Shown: piece after piece, positions 1 to 8,300 of the stretch
Position numbering within the stretch: position 1 is the stretch's first letter
Layout: every line of letters begins with the position of its first letter
Assembly: GCA_021827225.1 (NCBI GenBank)
Contig: JAKAXG010000082.1
Span: 1 to 10,652 of the forward strand
Length of the DNA: 10,652 bases
Origin: Actinomycetes bacterium
GTDB taxonomy: Bacteria > Actinomycetota > Acidimicrobiia > Acidimicrobiales > Palsa-688
Direction of reading: 5' to 3'
Made by a program: the position numbers and the translations under genes
Notes under the pieces: generated by a model
Seen by the model: only the letters and a program-made list of their open reading frames with translations
Databases searched by the model: none
Told to the model about the DNA's origin: nothing

Positions 1-908
1 GTGGGCCGGCCGGCGAGCGGGGCCCTCTCCTGACCCCAGGCCACGAAATCCGTGACCGGCCATCCCTGCTCCTGCTCCACCGCCTGGAGGGCGTAGGCGA
101 AGTCGAGGGCGGTGCGGGGCCGGCCCTCCGGCTGCTTCGACAGCGCCCCCTCGAGCAGGTCGGAGAGGCTGAGGGGGATGTGCTCGGCCCGCAGCGGCCG
201 GACCGGGTCCCGCAGGATGCGCAGGATGACCGAAGCGGGAGCCTCGTTGTCGAAGGTGGCGAACGGCGCCTGACCGGTGAGCATCTGGTACATGGTGGAG
301 GCCAGGCCGTAGATGTCGGTCGCCGGGGACAGATGGTGGCCTTCGAGCATCTCGGGGGCGGCGTGGAGGGTGGTGAAACCGAACACCCCGGCGGTGGCCT
401 GGGCCGATGCCTGCAGCGCCGCCACCCCGAAGTCGGCCAGGGCCGGCTCGCCGAAGTTGGTCACCAGGATGTTCTGCGGCTTCATGTCGCGGTGCAGGAA
501 GCCGTTGCGGTGGGCGGTCTCGAGGGCCCCGGCGATCTTCACGCCCACCCGGACGGCCTCCTCGGCGCCGAGCGGTCCCGAGGTGCGCACCTTGGACGCC
601 AGCGAGCTCCGGCACAGTTCCAGGACGAGGACCGGCCGGCCGTCGGAGGTGGTCGACGGTCGGTAGAGGGTCACGATGTTGGGGTGGTCGCTGACCTGGG
701 CGAGGGCCTGGATCTCCTGGTGGAAGGTCTCGATGAGGTGGGCGTGGATGGTGTCCACCTTGAGGATCTTCAAGGCGACCGGCCGGCCGGTTTCGGTCTC
801 CACCGCCCGGTACACGGTGGCGAACGCTCCCCCGCCGATCTCCTCCAAGCCCTCGTAGCCGGGCAGGACGGCTGCCGACGGTGCCGGCTTCGCCTTGCGG
901 AACGCCAC
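1..908 (-). CDS. Serine/threonine protein kinase (Hanks type), C-terminus cut by window edge
   Basis: Cytoplasmic protein kinase predicted to phosphorylate Ser/Thr of partner proteins using ATP. The visible 302 residues contain a full kinase core: a glycine loop (IGGGAFATVY, residues 24-33, with Ala in place of the third Gly), the ATP-binding lysine in VALK (K47), a probable C-helix glutamate (E65), the catalytic loop HRDMKPQN (139-146, D141), DFG (159-161), an activation segment rich in Thr, and APE (184-186). All catalytic residues are present, so it should be active. The GTG start at 908 leaves about 20 residues before the kinase fold; the Shine-Dalgarno is weak, and no better start was seen nearby. 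It begins 10 bp after the stop of the transglutaminase-fold gene, so it is very likely the next gene of the same operon. Whether a transmembrane or sensor domain follows the kinase domain cannot be seen, because the 3' end lies beyond the window. Confidence 0.93.
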   Translation of the reverse strand, partial: MAFRKAKPAPSAAVLPGYEGLEEIGGGAFATVYRAVETETGRPVALKILKVDTIHAHLIETFHQEIQALAQVSDHPNIVTLYRPSTTSDGRPVLVLELCRSSLASKVRTSGPLGAEEAVRVGVKIAGALETAHRNGFLHRDMKPQNILVTNFGEPALADFGVAALQASAQATAGVFGFTTLHAAPEMLEGHHLSPATDIYGLASTMYQMLTGQAPFATFDNEAPASVILRILRDPVRPLRAEHIPLSLSDLLEGALSKQPEGRPRTALDFAYALQAVEQEQGWPVTDFVAWGQERAPLAGRP

Positions 909-918
909 GGCCGAGAAA

Positions 919-3270
919 TTACTCGCCGGTAGCGCCGGCCCGACGGGACCGGTCGGAAGGGTACGGGCGGCGGGGGGCGCTGCCCACCACCAGCAGCGAG
1001 CGCAGCCGGTCCCGCCGGTCGAGCCGGGCCGCCACCCGGGTGTGGATGGTGCGGGTGGTCTCCCACGCCTGGCGGGCGGATTCCGCGGCAACCGGCTGGG
1101 CGACGGAGAACATCGCCTGGTCGGCGATGGTCGCCACCACCCCGGCCGGCTCGGCCAGGTCCGGGCCGAAGTGGTCGGCGACGTCGGCGGCCACCTCGGT
1201 GTTCGTGGCGCCCGCCCGGGGGCGCATCCCGGCCCGGTCCAGGCCGTCGAGCAGCTCCAGCCAGGCGCCCACCGCCATCTCGTTCGGATCGTCGGACCGC
1301 CGGGTGCGGCGCCTCCACGCCCGCCGGGCGGCGGCCTGGCCCGGGCCGGCGACGCAGGCCAGGATCAGCCCCGCCAGGACCACCACCAGTGGCAGCACCC
1401 AGGCCGGGGTGTGGGATCGGTGCGGGAGCCGGACACTGCTCTTCGGCGCCAGGGCGTGCCCACCGAAGACCTGGTTGCGGGGCACGGCGTTGGCCTGCCG
1501 GGGGGGCAGTGTGGTGGAGGGGGCCTGGACCGACTCCGGCGGCGGGGCGGCCGCCGCGGTGGTGGCGTCGGGGGTGGGGTCGGCCACCACCCATCCCACG
1601 CCGGCCACCGGCACCTCGGCCCAGGCCCAGGCCTGGCGGCTGGTCACGCTGTAGGTGCCCGCCGGCAGAGCGGCACCGGTCGACCCGGCGACCAGGCGGT
1701 AGCCGGTGACCATGCGGACCGGCACGCCCAGGTAGCGGGCGGTCATGGCGAAGAAGGTGGCGAACTCCTCGGGGGTGGCGGCCCGGTCGACGGTCACCGC
1801 GTTGATGACCGCCGACAGGGAGGTGCCGGCCGGGGCCTGGGCGGGCGGGCCCTTCGCCGACCGGCTGGAGGGGGCGGCCAGCGACGGGTCGATGCGCTTC
1901 TCCTTGGCGTGGAGCACGCTCAGCTCGTCCTGCAGGAAGGCCACGGTGGGGGCCGGCCGTTCACCGGTGAGCCCGGCCAGGAAGCGGAGGGCGGTGGCCA
2001 GGGCGGTCGAGGTGTTGGGCGGGAGGGTCGACGCCGCGGCGGGCGCGGCGGCCGGGTCGATGCCGTCCGCCGCGGGGAGGCCGGAGAGGGTGACCGACGG
2101 CGCCTCGGAGACCACGGTGTAGCGCCGCGCCGCCGCCGACTGGGGCAGGAGCATCCCGGTCGCGGCGTCGGCGACCACCGGGGTGCCGGCCACGGAGACC
2201 GGCCGGTCGAGGGCGGGCAGCAGCGGCTCGGGTGGCGTGGCGGTGATGTCGATGCTCTGGACCACGGGGGCGTCGTCCACGGTCGCCACCGCGGCCGCCG
2301 GTTGCGGGACCCGTCCGCCCGTGGGGTCGAACGTGGCCGTGAACTGCCAGTGGGCGCCGTCGTAGGAGTCCATCTCGGCCATGGCCAGGTAGCCGGTGGA
2401 CGGCTGGCCCAGCCGGACCGTCAGCTCGGGCCGGGGCGGCTGGTGGGGCCGGCCGTCCCGGAGCCTGGCCATGACCCCCACCGGGTCCACCACGGGCGGC
2501 AGGGCCAGCGGCGGGCGGCGGTGCACGGCGGCGGGGCGGGCGGACAGGACCGGCACGGCCGGGGCGGCGGCAGCCAGGGCGACGGCGACCGCCGCGGCCG
2601 CCGCCACCCCCGCGGCCAGGGGACGGAAACGCAACCAGGCGCCGGTGTCGCCGGTGCTCTCCTCGGCGGGTGCCGCCTGCCGGTGGCGGAGGGTGGCGGC
2701 GGCGGCCAGGACGGCCAGCAGCACGGGGGCGCCCCACCGGTCGTGGGTCGGCGCCGCCGAGGCGACGGCGAAGGACAGGGCGTAGAGCAGAAGGGGTACC
2801 GCCAGGGCGGCCCGGCCCCGGCGGGATCCGGCCGACCGGAGGAGGATCTCGCTGCAGGCCCCGGCGCTGAGCCATACCAGCACGGTGAGCGGCGCCAGGG
2901 TGGCGAGCCCCCCGCCGATGGGCAGGGTCTCGGTGAGCACCCGGTTCGGGCCGTGCTCGAGGGCCCGCAGGACGTCCCCGGGATGGAAGCCGGAGGCGGC
3001 CACCAGGAGCAGCACCAGCACGGCCAGGGACGCCCCGTAGGAGACCGGCGGGCCGACCCGGAACGCGCCCACCGCCACCACGGCGACGAGAGCGGCGCCG
3101 CCGGCGGCCGCCGCCAGCACGGCCGGGGCGGAGGCCACCTGGTAGGCGGGAAGGGCGGCCAGGCCGGCGACGAAGCAGCCGGCGGCGGCCAGGGCGAGGG
3201 GGGCGACCGGTCCCAGGCGGGCGGCCAGACCCGCCGACCGGCGCAACACCGCCAGCGCGGCGGCGGTCAC
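919..3270 (-). CDS. TgpA-like (DUF3488) membrane protein with a catalytically degenerate transglutaminase domain
   Basis: A 783-residue membrane protein with the TgpA layout: about seven hydrophobic helices at the N-terminus (roughly 22-41, 46-70, 78-93, 118-137, 154-173, 179-194, 216-240), a large extracytoplasmic part (241-620) with a transglutaminase-like core at about 485-570, one C-terminal helix (623-641), and a basic cytoplasmic tail with a DUF4129-like stretch (about 660-745). The fold is recognisable from EEFATFFAMTARYLGVPVR, VTGYR, AWAEV and ADPTP. The catalytic Cys position is Pro (P500) and the His position is Trp (W548); only the Asp remains (D564). The whole protein has just three cysteines (32, 139, 639), all in membrane helices. 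It is therefore probably not an enzyme, and binding or scaffolding is inferred. The GTG start overlaps the DUF58 stop by 4 bp (GTGA), with a GGCGGG-like site upstream. Confidence 0.9.
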   Translation of the reverse strand: MTAAALAVLRRSAGLAARLGPVAPLALAAAGCFVAGLAALPAYQVASAPAVLAAAAGGAALVAVVAVGAFRVGPPVSYGASLAVLVLLLVAASGFHPGDVLRALEHGPNRVLTETLPIGGGLATLAPLTVLVWLSAGACSEILLRSAGSRRGRAALAVPLLLYALSFAVASAAPTHDRWGAPVLLAVLAAAATLRHRQAAPAEESTGDTGAWLRFRPLAAGVAAAAAVAVALAAAAPAVPVLSARPAAVHRRPPLALPPVVDPVGVMARLRDGRPHQPPRPELTVRLGQPSTGYLAMAEMDSYDGAHWQFTATFDPTGGRVPQPAAAVATVDDAPVVQSIDITATPPEPLLPALDRPVSVAGTPVVADAATGMLLPQSAAARRYTVVSEAPSVTLSGLPAADGIDPAAAPAAASTLPPNTSTALATALRFLAGLTGERPAPTVAFLQDELSVLHAKEKRIDPSLAAPSSRSAKGPPAQAPAGTSLSAVINAVTVDRAATPEEFATFFAMTARYLGVPVRMVTGYRLVAGSTGAALPAGTYSVTSRQAWAWAEVPVAGVGWVVADPTPDATTAAAAPPPESVQAPSTTLPPRQANAVPRNQVFGGHALAPKSSVRLPHRSHTPAWVLPLVVVLAGLILACVAGPGQAAARRAWRRRTRRSDDPNEMAVGAWLELLDGLDRAGMRPRAGATNTEVAADVADHFGPDLAEPAGVVATIADQAMFSVAQPVAAESARQAWETTRTIHTRVAARLDRRDRLRSLLVVGSAPRRPYPSDRSRRAGATGE

Positions 3271-4403
3271 CGGGACATCCCGCCGTTCCAGCGTCGGGCC
3301 AGTTCGTCGGCGCTGCTGGCCTCGACGACCACCAGGCCGGGCTGCACCGGGACCCGGCCGGGGCGGTCGACCATCGAGATGACGATCACCCGGTCGAAGC
3401 GCCGGCGCAGCGCCGCCGCCATCGGCAACGTCGCCGGGTCCAGGCTGCCGGTGACCACGACCAGGGCGGTCCCGCCCCGGTCGCGCCTGAGAAGGACCAG
3501 TTCCGCCTCCAGGGAGCCGCCCGGGTCGGGCGCCACCGAGGTGAGGTGGTCGACGATGGGGGTGGGGTCGCGGTGGGCGGGGCCGCCCAGCCGGTCACCG
3601 GCGGTGGTCCGCAGCTGCACGGGGGCCTTGCCGGCCGACATGGACACCACGGCCGAGGCGGCCGCGTCCACCGCCTCCTCGAACGTCTCGGCCGAGTAGC
3701 GGGCGGGATCGAGGTCCAACAGGACGACGGTGTAGGGCTGGGCGGTGTCGACGTTGTGGCGGACGACCAGTCGGCCCACCCGGGCGGTGGAGGGCCAGTG
3801 CACGTTGCGCAGGTCGTCGCCCACCACGTACTCCCGCAGCCGGTGGAAGGTCACGGTCCCCTGGGGGGAGGTGTCGCTGGAGGGCCCCTCCAGGTTGCGG
3901 GATATGCCGGTCGGCAGCGGCCGCAGCTGGAGCAGGCGGGGGTGGACCGAGATCTGCTGCGGCGAGCCGAACCGCTGCACCGTCCGGCACAACCCGAAAG
4001 GGTCGGCGCGGGGCATCTCCACGGGGCCGACCTCGTAGGTGCCGCGGTCGGAGGTGGGCAGACGGTAGGTGCGCAGCCCGCTCTCCGCCCGCCGCAGCCG
4101 GGGCAGCCGGGCCGGGATCACCCGCTCGCCGAGGCGCTGCTCGATGGCCAGGGGGGCGAGCGTGCGGCGGGACAGGTTGGCGACGTGGATCACGGCGATG
4201 GCCGGCTGGCCTTTCTCCACCCGGGGTGGCTCCACCGCCCGCTCCAGGCTCAGCCGGGGCCGGCGCAGCACGTAGGCGAGCGAGCCGCCGAGCAGGACCA
4301 GCGCCCCGGCGCCGAGCACGGCGACCGGCTGCCAGTGCGCCACCACGCCCAGAACCAGGAAGGCGGCCCCGACGGCGGCGGCGCCGAACCCCAGACGGGT
4401 CAC
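3267..4403 (-). CDS. DUF58 family membrane-anchored protein (VWA-like)
   Basis: A 378-residue protein with two N-terminal membrane helices (about 5-23 and 26-46), a beta-rich stretch (50-160) and the DUF58 signature at 189-215: LREY..GDD.R..HW..TAR followed by LVVR. The C-terminal part (about 224-345) looks like the von Willebrand A-like fold linked to this family. Its first metal-site strand reads VVLLDLDPA (D230, D232), so the canonical DxSxS metal site is not intact. DUF58 proteins are commonly encoded beside MoxR ATPases and are thought to be their partners; their biochemical role is not well established. The GTG start overlaps the MoxR stop by 4 bp (GTGA) and has no clear Shine-Dalgarno, so translation probably depends on coupling to MoxR. 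The stop overlaps the start of the transglutaminase-fold gene in the same way. Confidence 0.92.
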   Translation of the reverse strand: MTRLGFGAAAVGAAFLVLGVVAHWQPVAVLGAGALVLLGGSLAYVLRRPRLSLERAVEPPRVEKGQPAIAVIHVANLSRRTLAPLAIEQRLGERVIPARLPRLRRAESGLRTYRLPTSDRGTYEVGPVEMPRADPFGLCRTVQRFGSPQQISVHPRLLQLRPLPTGISRNLEGPSSDTSPQGTVTFHRLREYVVGDDLRNVHWPSTARVGRLVVRHNVDTAQPYTVVLLDLDPARYSAETFEEAVDAAASAVVSMSAGKAPVQLRTTAGDRLGGPAHRDPTPIVDHLTSVAPDPGGSLEAELVLLRRDRGGTALVVVTGSLDPATLPMAAALRRRFDRVIVISMVDRPGRVPVQPGLVVVEASSADELARRWNGGMSR

Positions 4404-5368
4404 CGCAGCAGGGTGCGGGGCACCGGCACCGACTGCAGGGCCCGGGCCACCACGTCGTTCGGGGTGCGGCCCTGGATCTCGGCGTCGGGCCGGAGGATCA
4501 CCCGGTGGGCGAGGGTGGACTGGGCCATGGCCTTGACGTCATCGGGGGTCACATAGGTCCGTCCGGAGGCGGCGGCGGCCACCCGGGCGGCCCGGAGGAG
4601 AGCCAGGCCGCCGCGGGGTGACACCCCGAGACGCACCTCGGGAAGGGACCGGGTGGAGGCGCAGAGGGCCACGATGTAGTTCTCGATGGCCGGGGCCACC
4701 TCCACGTTGCGCTTGACGAACTCCACCATGTCGAGCAGCTCGTCGCCGGTCATCACCGGCGACAGGGTGGCCACCGTGGCCTCGTCCTTCTCGCTGCGCA
4801 GCACCTCCGCCTCGGCCTCGGCGCTCGGGTAGCCGACCTCGATGCGCATCAGGAACCGGTCGAGCTGGGCCTCGGGCAGGATGTAGGTGCCTTCCAGGTC
4901 GATGGGGTTCTGGGTGGCCACCACCACGAACGGGCGCGGCACCCGGTAGACGGTGGCGTCGGTGGTGACGGTCCGCTCCTGCATCACCTCCAGCAGGGCC
5001 GACTGGGTCTTGGGAGACGCCCGGTTGATCTCGTCGCCGAGCACGATGTTGGCGAAGACCGGCCCCGGCCGGAAGCTGAACTGGGAGGTGGCCTGGTCGA
5101 ACACCGACACGCCGGTCACGTCGGTGGGCAGGAGGTCCGGGGTGAACTGGATGCGGTTCCAGGTGAGGGCCACCGACGCGGCGATGGCCCGGGCCAGCGA
5201 CGTCTTGCCCACTCCGGGAACGTCCTCGATGAGCAGGTGGCCCTCGGCCAGCACGCAGCTCAGGGCCGAGCGGACAACGGCGTCCTTGCCGTGCATCACA
5301 CGCGACACGTTGTCGACGAGCCGTTCGAAGCGCTGGACGAAGCCCTGCATCGCCGGGCTGGTGCTCAT
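4400..5368 (-). CDS. MoxR family AAA+ ATPase
   Basis: Cytoplasmic AAA+ ATPase of 322 residues, the normal length for the family. It shows Walker A (EDVPGVGKT, 48-56, K55), Walker B (IVLGDEINRAS, 108-118, D112/E113), sensor 1 (ATQNP, 151-155), the arginine finger in LDRF (R171) and the sensor 2 region SPRGGLALLRAAR (250-262). MoxR proteins are regarded as chaperone-like ATPases that help assemble or activate partners with VWA-type domains; the adjacent DUF58 protein is the obvious partner here. The same frame stays open far upstream of this start, but the ATG at 5368 is chosen because homology begins just after it, it forms an ATGA overlap with the stop of the surface-protein gene, and an AAGGA site sits 6 nt upstream. 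No catalytic residue appears lost. Confidence 0.97.
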   Translation of the reverse strand: MSTSPAMQGFVQRFERLVDNVSRVMHGKDAVVRSALSCVLAEGHLLIEDVPGVGKTSLARAIAASVALTWNRIQFTPDLLPTDVTGVSVFDQATSQFSFRPGPVFANIVLGDEINRASPKTQSALLEVMQERTVTTDATVYRVPRPFVVVATQNPIDLEGTYILPEAQLDRFLMRIEVGYPSAEAEAEVLRSEKDEATVATLSPVMTGDELLDMVEFVKRNVEVAPAIENYIVALCASTRSLPEVRLGVSPRGGLALLRAARVAAAASGRTYVTPDDVKAMAQSTLAHRVILRPDAEIQGRTPNDVVARALQSVPVPRTLLR

Positions 5369-8300
5369 GGGGTGTCCTTGTCTGTGGAAGGGGCGGGGTG
5401 GGAGGACGAGCGCGACCGCCGGCGCCGGAGGGCCGACGCCGCCCAACCCAGCCCCAGGGCGGCGGCGCTCCAGCCGATCACGGCCCGGGTCAGCGGGTCG
5501 GCCCGGGCGGCGGGCGGCACCGAGGCGGCCGCCAAGGCGGTGTCGGAGGGCGATCCGCCGGTGACGGCCGCGGACAGGCAGGGCAGGATCGTGGTGGGCG
5601 GGGCGGTGGTCGGCGGCGGCGCCGTGGTGGGCGGCGTGGTCGTGGTGGAGGACACGGCGGCGCCGTGCACGGTGGTGGCGGGGCCCGATGCGGTGGTCGT
5701 GGTGGTGGCCGGAGGGGCGGTGGTGGTCGACGACGGCGGCGGGCAGGGGGGGACGGTGGTGGTCGGGACCGTGGTGGTCGTGGTGGTCGTCGGTGCCGGC
5801 GTGGTCGTCGGCGGCGCCCCCGCCCCGCCCGGGCTGCCGGCGCTGACGTCGACCACCTGGCCCAGGTACTTGAACGAAACGGTCACCTGCACGGCGGAGG
5901 CGTCGGGGCACTGGGGCGGCAGCTGGAAGGTGTAGGGGAAGTTCGGCCCGGGGAGGCCCTGGTTGGTGGCGCAGAACGCCGCCGGCCCCTTGTCGAGGGC
6001 ACTGCCGGAAGACACGGCCCAGTCGCCACCGGCGTTGAGGGGCCGGCCGCTGGTGCTGTCCACCTGCACCTGGTACGGCTGGCCGCCGAGGCCGCACACG
6101 AAGTTCGCCCGGCAGGTGCTGGTCACCGCCGAGGTGAAGCTGTAGGCCGGCTCGGACCCGATGTCGAACGCCGCGGTGAGCTGCGGCGAGGGGCCGCCGT
6201 AAGGGTCGGGCGAGGCGGTGTCGTTCAAGGTGAGCGACAGCTGGCAGGCGCCGCCGCTGTCCACCAGGTCCATGGGGTAGCTGAGGCGGCCGCCGGTGAC
6301 GGGGCCGTCCGGCTCGGGGATGGCGGTGGACCCGCAGCTCAAGAGCACGCCGGTGGCGCTGAGCGGCCCGGCCGGCAGGTCGGCCGGGAAGGTCACGGTG
6401 GCCGTCCCCTGGTTGGGGTCGGCGGCCACCGCCGGCACCACGGTCATGCCGCCCTGCAGGTCCGCCGGCCACTGCAGCGTCTGGGAGAACGGGGCGCCGG
6501 TCACCGTCACCGCCGCCGCCGGGTGGCCGGCCGGGTACACCTCGACCGTGGGGGTGAACTGCTGGCCGGCCGGCAGCCCGGGCACGGTGACCTTGAGGGA
6601 GCTGGTGGGCCCCACCGTGGTCCCCCCGACGCTGTAGACGAACTCGGTCTCGGAGGGCAGGGTGCCGAAGTCCTCCACGGGGTTGCCCGAGGCGCTCACC
6701 TGCAGGGTGGCGGTGATGGTGCCACCGCTGGGGGTGCCCGCCCCGGAGACGGCGATGGCGCTGGCGTCGGGTTTCTTCCAGGCCTCGGTGCAGGAGTGGT
6801 CCGAGGTGGGGTTGCCGGCCAGGCCGGAGGCCAGGGTGCCCTCCACGGAGAACGAGAGGGACTCACCGAGCAGCCCCAGGTTGTCGCTGTTGATGGTCAC
6901 CGAGTCCGACCCGCCCGCCACCGACACCGACGGCGGCGACCCCACGTAGCTGCCGCCGCACGCCGAGCCGATGACCGTCCACTGGTCGGCGGGCACCACG
7001 CAGTTGGGGTTGACGGTCTCGCTGCACGGCTTCCACGAGACCACCCAGTTCCCCTGGCCGTCGGCGGTGGTGGTCACCGACAGCGGCGGGTCGGGCCCCC
7101 GGGCCGGGGTGTTGAAGGTGGTCGGGGTGGACGGCGTGGACTGGGCGTTGATGTAGGCGGTGACCACCACCTGGTAGGTCGTGCCCGGGCGCAGGCCGGT
7201 GAAGAGGTACTGGTTCTGGCCGTACACCAGCCGCTCCGGTGAGCGGGGCTGGTGGCCGCCGGAGAGGGCGGTCAGCGTCACCGTCCACGACGACGGCTCG
7301 CAGTCGGTCTGGTCCAGCAGCTGGTAGGACCAGGCGATCAGCGCCGCCTGGGAGGACGGCGTTACGGAGGTGATCTGGGGGACGTACGGCTTCTGGGTGG
7401 TGTTGGCGCAGGTCACCTGCTGGCTGACCGGCTGCACCACCGGCACCGGCCGGGGGGCCGAGGCCGGGCCGGAGGTGGACGATCCGCGGGACTTGCCGGC
7501 CTTCCCGCCCTTGGCGGTGGTCGGGGTGGTGGCGTTGAGGTCGGCCGGTCCGGTGGTGCTCACCGCCACCGCCGCGCTCTTGTCGACCACCACCGGGGAA
7601 TGGGAGCCGTCGGTGAACACCACCACCGCCTCGAGGCTCTGGGGGTTGTTGAACACCACCCGGGACCCGTCGCCCAGCACCTGGGCCCCCACGAAGTTGT
7701 CCTTCTCCTGCTTGCTGCGCAGCGGGTAGAGAGGGGCGCCGCGCACCGGGGCCATGTGCCCGTTGGCCGGGTCGACGGTCCACAGCGTCGGCTGCGGCGA
7801 CACCGACTGGTCGAGGGTGTAGAGGAACCCGTGGGAGAGGACGGGCACCACCGGGTTGGAAGCGGGGCCGAGGGCGGACAGCGGGTAGGGGCCGGCCGTC
7901 CGCCCGCTGGGGGCGGCGCCGAAGAGGTCCCAACCGGAGCTGAGCCGGGCGAGGAACCACCGGGTGGTCGCGGCCCCCGAGACGGGGACGATCCGGGTGG
8001 CGCCGGCGGTGCCGGGCAGGCGGACCACCACCGCCCGGGCCGGACCGCCGGCGCCGAAGAACCGCACGGTGCCGGGCTCGGCCAGCGCCGCCCCGCCCGG
8101 GGCGGCCTCGACCGCGGCCGTCGAACAGGAACCGGCCAGCCGGTCGCCGATCGCCATCGCCAGGCCGTTGCGGGCGGTCGCCGAGGGGGTCAGGCGGTCC
8201 AGCCGGCATGTCGAACCGGCGTCGACGAGGGCCCACATGTCGGCGCCGGAGACGGCGGCCGCCCCGGGACGGAGGTCGACGCGCCCGCCGAGCGAGGCGA

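Noticed and set aside
895..3699. Very long plus-strand open frame (934 codons) opposite the transglutaminase-fold and DUF58 genes
   Set aside because: Composition is Gly/Arg/His-rich with no recognisable domain, and it is antisense to genes with clear motifs. Long antisense frames are expected at this GC content.
5587..5817. Possible CRISPR or tandem-repeat array from the GTGGT-rich plus strand
   Set aside because: There are no regular repeats with spacers; it is the codon pattern of a Thr/Pro stalk within an intact frame.
4400..6472. Extended 690-codon version of the MoxR gene
   Set aside because: The extra N-terminal 368 codons overlap the surface-protein gene in another frame and read as Arg/Pro/His-rich nonsense. 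The ATG at 5368 has a ribosome-binding site and begins the homologous region.
5398..7242. 614-codon plus-strand open frame opposite the surface-protein gene
   Set aside because: Arg/Gly-rich shadow of the Thr/Pro-rich and beta-domain codons, with no motif.
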